From contig JAOALB010000178.1 in NCBI GenBank assembly GCA_025331125.1, positions 1 to 64,000 of the forward strand: a stretch of DNA of 64,000 nt, in the 5' to 3' direction. Under the pieces are notes generated by a model. The model did no database searches. It saw only the letters and a list, made by a program, of their open reading frames with translations, and was not told where the DNA came from. Each line of letters starts with the position of its first letter. Positions within the stretch are counted from its first letter, which is position 1. This document shows, piece after piece, positions 33,236-46,670 of this stretch. A program made the translations under genes and the position numbers. This DNA comes from Mycogone perniciosa. Taxonomy: Eukaryota > Ascomycota > Sordariomycetes > Hypocreales > Hypocreaceae.

Positions 33236-36200
33236 TAATATCCCTCTCCTATTAGTTTTATCTTTAAAACCTATTAGTTCCTTTATAAGTCTTTTTTTTT
33301 TTTTTTTTTTACTTTTCCTCTATTAATACTATAATAGAGTATATTATTAAACCTTGCGCTTATAAATCTAATAAATATACCTTACTTGCTTCTTTAATTC
33401 CTTTTACAGGCAATCCTGTTAATATACCTTATAGTTTTTACTTTTAAAAGAAATTAGTTTATCGGATAATAAGTAGCTTTTTAAGGTATAGTAAATATAT
33501 ACATTAAGGCTATTTTTATAATAGGGTCCTAGTTGCTTTATTTTATACGCTTTTTTTTCTTTCCTCTATACCTTTCTATTACCTTTTCTAGTTATATATA
33601 TACTTAAGCAGCAGAAAAAGCTTAAGCTAAAAAAGGATAAAGTAGGTAAAAAGCTAGAGGGTCTTTATTTTTATCTAGTAGAGCTTTAATTACAGATTAT
33701 AGCGGCTGCGGGGCATTTAAACTGCATTTAGTATACTAAAAAGAAGGTATATAAGCAATATACTAAACTTTTTAAATAGGGGTTACAGGGTTTAGATAAA
33801 AAGGATAGTATATAACCCTTTTTATCCGTTTAGGAGGCAGAGGTAGTAATTAATCTTTAGTTGTTAAGGGTGCCTGTTAAAGTAGATTAGGCTTTTTTAA
33901 GGCTTAGTAACGATTTTGCGGACTTAGGTCCTTTAATTTTAAAGACTAGTAAAACTGCTTAAGTTTATTTTTAGCGTTTAATAAGTGTTTAGTAGGTTTT
34001 AAAAAGTTATATTCCCCTTTATAATTTTTTCATTTAATTAGGTATTAGCGTTTATTGTTTTCTGCTTTTATAGCCTTAACTTCTTTAACTTTATATTTTC
34101 TTTTAACCGCTAAAACTTTAATTAAGTCTATAATTAATTGATTTTCTAATTTATTTTATAATACTTTTTTAAATAGTAAAATATAAAATACTAAGTGAAT
34201 CTAAATACTATTTAATAGTATAAGTTTATAAGTAACTTTTAAAATAACCTTTTTAACTAGGTAAAGTTTAAGTTTTTTAAAATTTAATTTATTATTTAAT
34301 TGCATTATTTTAATATTTAAAGTTTTTTTTCCTAGTAAATATTAATATAGGTAAACTATATCTCCCTCTTTAAAAATTAATCCCTTTAATTTATATTTAC
34401 TAATATACTTCTTTACTTTTTCTTATATAACGTAAAAGTATATTTATATTTCTTTATATAACTGCTTTATATCTTTAGCTTTAATTTATACTTTATTAAT
34501 ATATAGGCCTTTCCTTAGCGCTTTATATATATCTAGTATATATAGGGCTAAGTCCAGTTAACTTTAAGATATCGCTATTATAAAATATTTACGCAATTAA
34601 TAACTTCTTTACCTAATTATTTTAATTAAAGTTAATATAACTTTTTAGATAAGCTTTAATAACCTAGTTAATATACTTTATTTAACTATTTATCTATAGG
34701 TAATAGGCAGTATTAAACTTATAATTTATATTTAACTAATTTATAAATACTTGCTAAAAGTTAAATATAAAAATTAATCTTTAATTAAAAGTAATTTTAG
34801 CTAGAATTATATAGTTAACTGCAATAAGTCGCAAAAATATATAAACTAGTATCTTTATATTTATTACTTTTTTATATAAAAGGAAGTAAAAGTATTTAAT
34901 AAATTAATCTATAATTATTAAAAATACTATTATATTTAATCTTTATTTCAAGTTTAATAGATAATAGTTGTTTAATAACATAGTTTAATAAAATTAACTT
35001 TTATAATTATTCTAGTATTAGTAAAAGTTAAAGTTTACTATATAGTTTATATTTTAAAGGTTTAACTGTTTTATAAATTATATAGCGAAAAATAATATTT
35101 TATATTACTTTTTTAAGCCTTTAAAACTTAAAGTACCTTTATACTTATTTATATATCTTCCAAATACCTTTATATCTATATACTAAGTATTAATAAACTT
35201 CTATAACTATATTTTTCTAAAGTTTATTTAAAATCTAAATCTTTTTATTTTATTATTAAATTCCTTTATTATTAAATTCTATATCTTTTAAAAATCTATT
35301 ATTATTTTAAATAGTATAGTGCTCTTTAATGCATTAAAGTACAATATTATTACTAGATACTTTATATATAGCTTATAATACTATTTATTAATAATATCCT
35401 TTAAGGGTTTATCTTAATATCTGCTTAATATACTTAATCTTTCCCTGGTTATAGTTAGTTTATCTGCTAAATGCATTTACTTATTTATTTTTAAATCCCT
35501 TTTAATAGATTAAAATATAATTAAATTCTAAAAGATATTCTATATAGCGGATTTATCTTTTAAAGAGTTATTAAACTATCGCAAAGTATATAATATTCTT
35601 ATAGTTAATATATACCTTAACCTTATATATTCCTTTTAGTAAATAGTATTACTGTTCTTTAAATATAAAAATAATAGCGAGGAATTCTTTATAATATATT
35701 AAATAGTTTAATTTTATACTATATAGTATTTAAAAATAAAAAGTAATAGGGTATAGTTTACTGTTTTTATCCTTTTAATTAAATTAAACTTTTATAGTAA
35801 AGTTAAAAGCGTTTATTTTAACTTTTATTTCTTTAAATAAGTTAAATATAATAAATACAGGTTCTTTTAAAATAAACTATTTAAGTTTATTAAATATACT
35901 TTATATATTTAATGCTTATAGAAACTTTTAATCTTTTTTAGTAACTTTATAAAGGGTTTATACAATACTCTTATAGTCTTTAATAAATTATTAGTAATAG
36001 TTAGTAAATTTTAAAACGCTTTAGACTTCTTTAACTATTTTATAAATTATATAGCAAGAAATAATATTTTATACTACTTTTTTAAGCCTTTAAAACTTAA
36101 AGTATTTTTATATTTATTTACAGGTTTTGCAAATACCTTTATATTTATAGATTAGATATTAGTGGACTTCTATAATTACATTTTCTTAAAGTTTATTTAA

Positions 36201-36420
36201 AATTTAAATCTTTTTATTTTATTATTAAATTCCTTTTTTATTAAACTTTATATCTTTTAAAAGTTTATTAGTATTTTAAATAATATAATACTCTTTAACA
36301 AATAAAAGTATAGTATTAGTATTAAATACTTTATATATAGTTGAAAATACTATTTATTAGTAATATTCTTTAAAGGTTTATTTTAAGATCTATTTAATAT
36401 ATTTAATCTTTCTTTAATTA
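32855..36420 (-). mobile_element. Truncated and rearranged gypsy copy, inverted
   Basis: An inverted type B LTR (32855-33235) is followed by the 3' side of the element read backwards: a chromodomain-like relic at about 33990-34130, then integrase and RNase H remains up to about 36040. There the sequence jumps back, and 36033-36420 repeats, with differences, the segment at about 35050-35475. The copy lacks reverse transcriptase, gag and its second LTR. It is inserted into, or joined to, the plus-strand copy on its left. A run of 19 T lies at 33292-33310. Confidence 0.75.
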
Positions 36421-39205
36421 TAGTATTAGTTAACTGTTTTATTAATAGTAAAGTAATAGATATAAAATAATATATTTTTATAAAGTAGTAAACTATTATT
36501 AGTAAATGCTTATAAATAGTAATATAGTAATAGGATTTAGGCAGCAGTATAATATAGTTAATAGAAATATTTAACTATATATAGAATAGGACTAGTAATA
36601 GTTAAAAGAAACTTTATAGTAAAGATTGCAAGGCCATTATTTTAATGTATAGTTTACAGGCTTATATATATACTTTAATGTCTTTTAAAATTTATAGCTA
36701 TTAATATATATAGCTAATAAAGTTTAAAGTTTTAAACCTGCCTAAATATCCAGCTAGGCTACTTAAGTAGTTTCTAAATAGGATTTATATATAAAACTTA
36801 TTATTAAGGGAAATAAAAAGCTGCTTTTAATAATAAATTCTATTATTTATTATTTGGCAGTTATTTATTGCAATCCAGAGTTCTTTATAGAGCTGTTTTA
36901 GCTATTAACAGATATTAAGGTTTTAAAATATAGTTACTATTTCTTTTACTATAGTATTTTATTTATATACTGCTGCAATTAAGTGATTAATTAGTTTATC
37001 TTCTGCCAGTATTATTATAGCTATAAAGGCAGCCTTTATAGATAGTTTAATATTTAATAAGACTTTTTTTTAAAATATCGCCTAAACTTTCAAGCTAAAA
37101 GAACTCTATAAAAGGATAATGCATTGCCTGTTTTTAATTTAGTTATTAAAGGGGTTTAATTTCGCGGGCTTATTTTCTGCTTTTCTACTTAAAGCGTTAG
37201 GCTTTATAGCCTTAAAGCCAGGTTAATAGACAATATAAAAGTTAAAGCCGGAAAGGAATTTAGACTATTAGACTTACTGCTAGTTTAAGGCTTTTATTAA
37301 GGTAAAGCATTTAAGGTTTTTATAGTCTATAATAATATTAAACTTTTATAAACTTTATAATTCTAGGCGCTACTCTTTTATTACTTTAATAATAGCTAGG
37401 AGTTCTTTATTATAGATCTTATAGTTATATTCTTAAGTATTATACTTTGTGGAAAAGAATATAATAAGGTATAAAATGCCCTCTTTATTATACTGCAATA
37501 GGATACTGCCTAATGCCCAGTTAAAGGCATTAATTTTAAAGGACTGTTTATTTATTATAGTTAAAGAGGGCTAGGACTAAGGCTAATTTAAAGCTATATT
37601 TAATTAAGTTAAAGGCTTCCTGCTATTTCTCTCTTTAAGTATATAGTCAGTCTTTCTTTAAAAGCTTATTTAGTAATGCAGCTATCTTAAAGTATCCTTA
37701 AATAAAATAGTAATAGAAATTTATAAAGTTAAAGAACTTTTATAGGTCTTTTACTCCCTTAAGTAATTGCTAGTTTAATATAGCCCTAACTTTCTCGGGA
37801 TCTATTTCTAGTCCCTTTAAGGTAAGAATTAAGTTAAAGTATTTTATCTTTATTATCTTAAACTTGCATTTAGGAATATCGATTTAGAGGCTAGCGTTTT
37901 AAAGGCAGGCTACTACTTTCCGTATATGTTTTTAGTACTTTTTTTAGTATAATAAGTATATAAAGATATTATTAAAGTATACTATATAGATATAGTTAAA
38001 ATAGTTGTAAAGAGTATAGTTAATATAGTATTAAAATATAGCAGGCGCATTATAAAGGCTAAAAGGCATAACTAATATCTTAAAGAGGCTAAACCTTATA
38101 ATAAATACTGTTTTCTATATATCCCCTTTAGTAATATAGAGGTTATTAAACGCAGTAATAATATTAAGTTTTATATATACCTTTATATAGCTTAAAGTAT
38201 TAAGGGTTTCCTGGATTAATAGTAGTAGGTATTGATTTTTAATAGTAATATTATTTAACCTTTAGTAATGTTAATAGATATAGATACTGCCTTTTAGTTT
38301 TGCGGCTAAAAGGAGGGGAATAGTATATTATACTTGCAATTCGCAGATAAATCCTTTCGCTAAATTATTATTTAACTATTTTCTTATTACCTGCAGTTTA
38401 TAAAGTAAAAATAGCCTATTCTTTTAATATAGCAGGTCTTTTCCTAGCAGTATCTTAATCTTATAGTCCTAGGCCTATTATAAGGGAAGCTTATTTATTA
38501 TCTTTAACAGGAAGGCGTTATATAAGTTATATAGCCAGGATAGTAGTTTTTTTAAAATATCTAGCTTATTAAACTTAAATTTTCCTACTATAAATTTCTT
38601 AATATTAATAGCTATAATCTTTTTTAATTTTACCAGGGAATAGCATTTATTAATGAAGTTATATATTTCTTTAAATAATACTATTTTTACTTGAATATAG
38701 TCTCTTTATCCTATAAGTATTTATTAGAAAAACTTATCTAAGAGCTTTAATAAAGTAATAGGTATTAGTTCTATAGTTTTAATAGCTTAGTTAATCTCCT
38801 TTTAGGTTACTTTTATTATATAGATATATAGTTATTAATAAAAGGTAATAAAGTTTATAGCTGCTATTATTTATATATCCGCTATATTTAGGTATACTTT
38901 TTAATTTTAAAGTTTAGTTTAGTTTTATAGAAATAGTATATTAAAAAGTAATAGTAATAGCTTTAATAAAGGTTTCCCTTTTTATTATTAACTGCAGATC
39001 ACAGGAGCAGGCAGTAGCTTTATATATATTTAGTTTAGGATTATTCATACCTATATTTCTTTATTATTAGTTTTACTATACTTATAGGTTATATAGTAAT
39101 CTCGGTTTAGTGTTAAGGTTTATAAAATATATAGTTTAAAGGCCCCCTCCTTAATTAGGTTATAGTTTATTTCTTTTAAGGTATTTTTAACTAATAGTTG
39201 CTAGT
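36421..39205 (-). mobile_element. Second Ty3/gypsy family, inverted, RIP-mutated
   Basis: On the minus strand, 38033-38100 reads FSLFKILVMPFSLYNAPA and 37949-37985 reads YIVYFNNIFIY, which are the MPF..NAPA and YxDD reverse-transcriptase motifs of Ty3/gypsy elements. They are in the right order, with Asp again turned to Asn. The wording differs from the main family (YLNNILIF), so this is a different element. It keeps more G and C than its neighbours. I could not find its LTRs. It is cut on the left by the rearranged copy and on the right by a type A LTR. Confidence 0.72.
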
Positions 39206-39605
39206 TATTATAACTTGAGCCTTTTATGGCCGCATAAAGGGTCTAGGGCGGTATATACCCTGGAAGAGTAATAGAACAACCATCCAATTAAAGAGGATTA
39301 CTTAGATTACTATAAACTATAGATTATTTAAATTATAAAATATAAGCTAAGGTAATCCAATACAACCATAATCTATATATAATTTAAAGATACTTGTAAT
39401 ATATCTTTTATATATATATATAACTAGTTTATTATTTATTTAATATAGTTATTTAAATAGTTGTTAATATAACTATTTAATAGAACTGTTTGTTTTATAG
39501 AATTGTAACTATATTATTTTATTTAGTATTTATCTTTAACCTCTTAATTAATATAAACCCTGTAAACTTTAATTTAACTGTTAAGAAATAACCTAGATTA
39601 TTATA
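39206..39605 (+). repeat. 5' LTR (type A)
   Basis: It is 400 bp, starting TATTATAACTT and ending GATTATTATA. It is followed by the same leader sequence as in the other gypsy copies. Confidence 0.86.
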
Positions 39606-42600
39606 TATTAACGACTTTTATTTAAAAGGCTATTAAGAATCTTAAATAATATTATAAGTATATCTACTATAATATCCTCTTTTAATAACTTTAATACTTT
39701 ACCCTTTATTTTACCTCCTCGCTAAAGGCAGGATAATAAAAGAGATAATAATATAAATAGGAGTAAAAATAAAGATAAAGTTAATAAAATAAAATAACTC
39801 TATATTTATATAAAGGAAGCCTTTTAATATATAGAAGCTAATTATATAGATTAGGAATAATGCTATTAATATTGAATTACTGAAAACACTAGACTTTAAT
39901 AAATGATTTATTAATAGTAAATAGCTATTATAAACTTGCAAAACTAGGCCTTACCTGCTTTAAACCTTATATTAAACTATAAAGGGAATTGACCTTTAAA
40001 GGACTTAAAAGAGTTATTTAAAATACAGCCTTTTAAACCCTTTAATAAAAGTACTATAATACTTTAACTATTTCTAATTTAACTATATAAGTATTTTATT
40101 TATATTTTAACTAGCTTTAATATAAAGACTAGTAAAGTCTTTTTAACTGCTAGATAATTTAAAGGAAATGCCTTAAAATAGTTTAAACTTACTTAAGGGG
40201 ATATCTTTAATAATAAAAGTAAAGCTAATAAGCAGATATTGTTTATATTTATTAACTATAATTAATTTAAAGAAGACTTAAAGAATATTTTTAATAATAT
40301 TAGTAAAGAATATACTATAGAAAATAAATTTATAAGTTTAATTTAAAAAGGAAAATACAGTAACTGTATAATATATTTTAGGAATTATATTTTTTAAGTT
40401 AAATAAAAAAACTCTGCTTTTATTAAATGCTTTTATAATAGAGTTAAACTAGAAGTTAAAAGGGAGGTTTATAAATTTTCCTATTATAAAGGTATTATTA
40501 AATTTATTACAAAATATATAAATATAAATAATTTATTTTATAAACTTTATTTAAATATAAAGAAAGGATAATAGTAATTTAAATAAATTTATAAGTATTA
40601 AAGATATATGAATTAAAGTAAAAAGCAATAAAAATATATTATTAGCTTTAATAATAAAGGATTTAGTTAAATAGATTTAAACGCTACTTAAAAGGGAAAG
40701 GTAAAGGTTATCTATTATAACTATAATAAATTAAAATATATTTTAAGGGACTATAAAGCTTTATAAAAGCTAAGAATTAATAAACCTTAAAAGCTTATAT
40801 TAAAACCTAAATAAAAGGTTAATATAGTATTAAAGATTATTAATTATATATTATTTAATTATATTATATATTATAATAATAGCTGCTTTATTTATATATC
40901 TAGTAAAGATAAAAGCAGATAATACTTTAAATAGCCTAGAAAGATATTTATAATAAATTAAAAGGGATATTAGTTAAGACTTAAATCTTTATCTTTTAAA
41001 GATACTTTTAAAGAAGATAAAGTAAATAAGTATTTACTATACTTAAACAATTTAATAGAATAAAACTTAAACGCTAGCTATATAAAGTTAAATAAAGATA
41101 ATAGTATTTTAAATAAATAGTTACTGTAATTAACTATTAATATTTGAATTAAATTACTGTAAGCAGTAAAAAGTAAATTAATAGTAGTAACTTTAATAAT
41201 AAAGATAAAAATAACCCTTTATAATATAGACTATTACTATATAATACTATACCTTTAAAACTAGAAAATATATTACCTATAAATAGTAACCTTAAAAGTA
41301 AATTAAATAAATATTACTTAAACTTAATTAAAAGAGTTACTATAAGTATATATAAAAATAAAATAAACTTATATTTATATAAACAGCTTTATATATAAAA
41401 TAGAGTTAATAATAAAATAGCTATTAAAGCTATTTTAATTACTTTAACTATATATAAAAAACCTATATATTTTTATATATAAAGAGACTATACTATAAAT
41501 AACTTTACTTATAGAGAGTATTATATTATATCTTAGGTTATTTGCATTATATATAGGTATATAATATACTTTTAAGAAAAAGTAAAGTATAATATATTTT
41601 TAATTAAAATCCTATTTTACTTTATAAAATAAATATAAAATTATAATGCTTTTAAAGAATAAGTTATAACTATATAGTATTAAAACTTTAAGATATTATT
41701 ATTATGAAATTAAATATTAAAACTTTGAAGAAATATTATTAACTATAAAGACTTAAAAAATATAAGTTTAAAAGATATTATATTTATTATTAAAAGAAAT
41801 TAATAAAATAATACTTCTGCTATAATAAAAGGTTTAAGTGTAATTAATAATATTACTTAAAGTATAATAATTTAAAGTATATTATTTATAAATAAAATAA
41901 ATTAAAGGATTAGTATATATAATAAACTAATAATACTTTATATTTATTATAAGACTATATATACTGCTAAAAGGATAAATGTATTATTTACTTATAGGAA
42001 AAACTTTAAAGATAGTAAATATAAAAGTATATAGGGTATAAACTTACTTTAAAAGACAAAGATCTTAATTAGATTATAAAGGAGCTATATTAAAACTACT
42101 TTAACTTTATTACCTATAAAAAAACTACTTATAATAAAAAAAGGTGGCATTTACTTTAAAGAACCTTAATTAATTGTAAAATCTATATAAAAAGAAAAAA
42201 TTAAAAAATAATGAATATTATTTATAAAAGGGCTATAAAGTAATAATTAATAAATTATATCTTTTAATATATTAAATAATAAAAGTAATAATAAAGATTT
42301 AGTATATTTTAAATTAAAGATAATAGTTAAAGGATATTAATTATATATATTAGTAGATAGTAAAGCGATAGGTAATGTTATTGCACCTATAACTATAAAT
42401 CGCTTATAGTTACTTTAAAAAAAGAAAATTAAGTTATATTAATTTTATTAGGTAAAAGGAGGACTTTTTATATATAATAATAGATAGCTTAAATAAAAGA
42501 TTAATTATTTTAAGCTTAAGATCGCCAAATGTAAAAGAGTGGTTCCCTGTAATATTGCGAATATTAATAAGTATAATATTATTTTTAGTTATTTTTAGTT

Positions 42601-45428
42601 AAGATATAATAACTTTAATATTAATTAAGAGAATAGCTAGCTTTATTGGCGCAATAATAAAGCTTCTTTAGTAATTAAAACTATTAGAAAGAACTTAACT
42701 GCAGGGCAGAAATCCTAAAACGTAAAACCTTTAAATATATTAAAGAAAGGAATTAAAAATGTTACTTTTAATTTAATTATAGAAATAATTTACCTAAAGG
42801 TAAAACTTAAATAAAGTAAAAGAAAGCATAAATAAATCTAAAGAATAAGTACTTTTTTATAAAAAGTATTTAATAATATTAATAGAATACTTAGAATAAA
42901 AACCCTTAAAACAGTAATATTATTAAAATACTTATAAAATATACTTAAAGAATATTAAAAGTATAATAAGCTGTTTAAAGAAACACTTAATATAAAACTA
43001 TTAAAAGATAGTTAATAGGACTATATAATAAACCTTAAAGATAATATAAGTATTATTTTCTATAAAGATAATAATTTAAATAAAAAAAAGCTTAAAAGTT
43101 TATGCAATTATTTAAATAATATATTAGCTAAAAGGTATATTTAACCCTTTTTATTAAAAGTAGGCTACCCTATTATATTTATATTAAAGAAAAAAGGTAA
43201 ACTATAATTAATGATAGATTACTAATAGTTTAATAAAGCTACTATTAAAGATAAAACTATATTATTATTAATTATAGAATTATAGGATAGGCTATATAGG
43301 AAGAAGTGGTTTATAGCGCTAGACCTTAAAGGCGCTTTTAACTTTATCTAAATTAAAGAAGGATATAAATAAATAACTGCATTTTAAATTAAATATAGTT
43401 TATTTAAATACTTAGTTATACTTTTTAGCTTTATTTACGCCGCCGCGATATTTTAAAAGATAATTAAAAATATATTAAAAGAGTACCTTAATATCTTTAT
43501 AGTTATCTATTTAAATAATATTTTAATTTTTTTAAATAGTTTTAAAGAATATAAAGAATATATTTATAAAGTATTATAGATATTATTAAATATTAAACTA
43601 CTTATAAAACGTAAAAAATATAAATTCTATATATTAAAGGTTATTTCTTTAAAATATATTATTACCTTAAAAGAAATTTATATAAATCTATTAAAAGTAT
43701 AAGCAGTAAAAGACTAGCCTATACTTATAATAGTTAAAGAAATTTAAAGCTTTTTAAAACTCGCTAACTATTATTAATAATATATTAAAAGCTATAAAAG
43801 TATTGTATAAATTCTCTATAAACTTATTAAAAAAGATTAAAAGTTTTTATAGGCATTAAATATATAAAAAGCCTTTAATAGATTTAAATAGTTTATTTTA
43901 GAAAAACTTATATTTATTATATTTAACCTATTTAAAGAAATAAAAGTTAAAATAAATACTTTTAACTTTACTATAAAAGCTTAATTTAATTAAAAAGATA
44001 AAAACAGTAAGCTATACTTTATTGCCTTTTATTCTTAAGTACTATATAGCGCAGAATTAAATTACTTAATATATAATAAAAGATTCCTTGCTATTATTCT
44101 TATTTTTAAAGAATAGTAATATTACTTATTAAAAGGAATATATAAAGTTAAGGTATACATTAATTATAAGAATATTATATATTTCACTATAATTTAATAA
44201 CTCTTTAAAAGGCAGATTCGCTATATAAAATACCTTTTAAAATTTAATTATATTTTAATTTACTAGAAAGGATTTAAAAATAAATAAATAAATATATTTA
44301 GTAGATAAGTTAACTATAACTAGGGAAAAATTAAATATACTAGGCAGATTTTAAAATAAACCTTTAAAGGATACTATTAATAAATAATACTTTAGGCTAT
44401 ATATAAGGTATTTAATAATAATATTATACTTTAATGCATTAAAAAGTACTATATTACTTAAAATAGCAATAGATTTTTAAAGGATATAGAGTTTAATAAT
44501 AAAGAAATTTAAGAATAAAATAAAAAGATCTCGATTTTAAATAAACTTTAAAAAAGTATAGTTATAGAAGTTTATTAATATTTAGTATATAAAAATAAAG
44601 GTATTTGCAAGACCTATAAATAGGTTTAAAGGTATTTTAAGTTTTAAGGATTTAAGAAAATAATATAAGATACTATTTTTTACTATATAATATATAAGAT
44701 AGTTAAAACCTTAAAATATAAACTATACAGTAAACTTTAACCTTTACTAATACGAAAATAACTATAAAAGTTAATTTTATTAAACTTCATTATTAAATTA
44801 TTACTATTTATTAAACTAAGAATAAAGATTAAATATAATAGTATTTTAATAATTATAGATTAATTTATTAAATACTTTTACTTCTTTTTATATAGAAAAG
44901 TAATAAATACAGAAACGCTAGCTTTTATATTTTTATAATTTATTGCAGCTAATTATATAATTTTAACTAAAATTATTTTTAATTAAAAATTAATTTTCGC
45001 ATTTAAATTTTAATAAATATTTATAAATTAGCTAAATATAAATTATAAGCTTAATACTGCCTATTACTTATAGATAAATAAATAAATAAAATATATTAAT
45101 TAAATTCTGAAAGTTTATTTAAAAAGTTATATTAACTTTAATTAAAAGAATTAAATAGAAAAGCTATTAATTATATAAATATTCTATAATAGCGATATTT
45201 CGGAGTTACCTGGACTTAGCTTTATATATATTAACTATAGTTTTATATTAAATATATATAAAGCGTTAAAGAAAGGCCTATATATTAATAAAGTATAAAT
45301 TAAAGCTGAAAATATAAAGCAGTTATATAATAAAATATAGGTATACTTTTACTTTATATAGGAAAGAATAAAAAAGTATATTAATAAATATAGATTAAAG
45401 GGATTAATCTTTAAAGAGGGAGATATGG
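39206..45428 (+). mobile_element. Gypsy copy, 5' LTR to integrase region, truncated at the TPR gene
   Basis: A 400-bp type A LTR (39206-39605) and an almost complete internal region follow the complete element base for base, without the nested solo LTR: its empty site is near 42828-42840. The polymerase motif reads YLNNILIF at 43508-43531. The copy stops within sequence equivalent to about 9450 of the complete element, upstream of the chromodomain, and passes without an LTR into a TPR-protein gene. Its 3' end is therefore missing by deletion or recombination, not by normal integration. Confidence 0.85.
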
Positions 45429-46141
45429 TTCAAATGTCCAGCATCTGGGCAGAGCGTGGCGAGGATATCCGCCGAGGGCAACGCCTTCTCTGGCTCGTTG
45501 GTCATCAGTGCGTGAATGTGCAGGTGATGGATGGCGGCATGTTGCGACTGGCCCGTCTCGTTGGCTAGCGAGATGGAGCGTTGGATGACGGCTAATGCTT
45601 CGATCACGGCAGAGCCAGGCGCGGGCAAACTCGTCCGTACATCAAACAGGCGACGCACTGTGCGGGTGAGTAGTGCTTCCACGAGGAGAGCCATGATGTC
45701 GTGGTCATCAGGGTATCGTTGATGCAGGCCCCGTAGACGATCTGCGTACTCGTTGTCCCACATGGCATATGCTTCGGCGGCGACTGGGTGCGGCTCCAGG
45801 AAGCGGCCGGCGAGGCTGTCGACGAGGCCGCGCTCTGCCGGGTCTGTGGCATGCTCACGCGCATGGACTAAATGCTGCCGCGCCAACCGGATCGTCGTTG
45901 CAGCCTCCTGCTCGCCGAACTCGTGCCATGTCAAGTTGTAGAAAGGCCCGTAAGCGTAGGCCACACCCCAATGGGCCATAGGGCAGTTCGGGTCGAACGT
46001 GAGCGCTTTGAGGAAGCATGCTAAACCAGCTTCTTGGTTGAAGCCGAAGCACCAGTTCAGGCCCATGTCGAACCATCGTTGCGCGTCCGTAGATGTTGTC
46101 GCAATGGCACGAGTATGCGTGCCGAGGTTAAAGTCTTCCAT
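45404..46141 (-). pseudogene. TPR-domain protein gene, 3' half lost at a gypsy junction
   Basis: The ATG at 46141 opens 245 codons. Residues 1-235 or so are a clear TPR-type protein (DAQRWFDMGLNWCFGFNQEAGLACFLKALTFDP...MAHWGVAYAYGP), resembling bacterial and fungal tetratricopeptide proteins that are roughly twice as long from memory. After CPDAGHLNH the frame enters gypsy sequence at about 45428 and stops at 45404, so the last nine or ten residues are transposon-derived. GC content changes abruptly at the join. Such proteins usually serve as protein-interaction scaffolds, and no specific partner is known to me. It is divergent from the rhodanese gene and may once have shared its promoter. 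Whether the stub is expressed cannot be told. Confidence 0.85.
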
Positions 46142-46332
46142 CTGGGGTTGATTGGGTGTACTCTCTCTCTAATATGTTATCCGTCTACTTCTACCTATTG
46201 ATGTGATCTTAGGTATCCTTAAGAGCGTCTCCCTATGAACGATTTCTCTTTATCTCTTGTGCAGCCGCAATAAGGAGTGGACCTGACCTGATGGTAAATC
46301 GCAAGTGACTGAATGAGAAGCATAAAAACTAA
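46142..46332. other. 5' flank of the TPR gene
   Basis: Non-coding sequence between the TPR ATG and the MITE, presumably the TPR promoter. A CT repeat (ACTCTCTCTCT) lies at about 46160-46171. Confidence 0.5.
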
Positions 46333-46516
46333 TTACCCGTTGATGGGTCCTCTGGAAACCAACTAAAAGGACTTCTTCGCCTTTTAGTTGGGCATAAAAC
46401 CTCTGAACCACCTCAATACCCGGGCCAGGAAAAGGTTTATATGGGGCTCCCTATAGGGAGTCTAGGGTTGGTCTAGGGTTATTTAGTTGGTTTCCAGAGG
46501 ACCCATCAACGGGTAA
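46333..46516. mobile_element. MITE, 184 bp with 35-bp perfect terminal inverted repeats
   Basis: 46333-46367 and 46482-46516 are perfect reverse complements over 35 bp, starting TTACCCGTTGATGGG. The outermost TTA and TAA allow a TA target duplication around a CCCG...CGGG element, the pattern of Tc1/mariner or pogo families. The inside is non-coding, and a second hairpin (46359-46391) is nested in the left end. It sits between the divergent TPR and rhodanese genes, 154 bases before the rhodanese ATG. It shows little RIP, as expected for a short or single-copy element. Confidence 0.88.
46359..46391. repeat. Nested hairpin in the left part of the MITE
   Basis: CCAACTAAAAGG and its reverse complement flank a 9-base loop. 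The left arm overlaps the end of the left terminal repeat, so a copy of the inner TIR edge appears to be duplicated in inverted orientation. Confidence 0.8.
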
Positions 46517-46670
46517 CTGCGCAGCTCTAGGATCCACAAGGCGTGTTTGACGTGAGAAATCACACCATTTTCTACAGAGAACATCGTCTACTTAGTTCTC
46601 ATCACATCTTGAAGTTTGTATTCTTCACTCTTCACAACTCTCTGTCACCTAATTTGGGTAAACTTTCAAA

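Noticed and set aside
39711..39941. 76-codon hydrophobic frame on the minus strand
   Set aside because: It is antisense to the gag region of a gypsy copy and is another AT-composition artefact.
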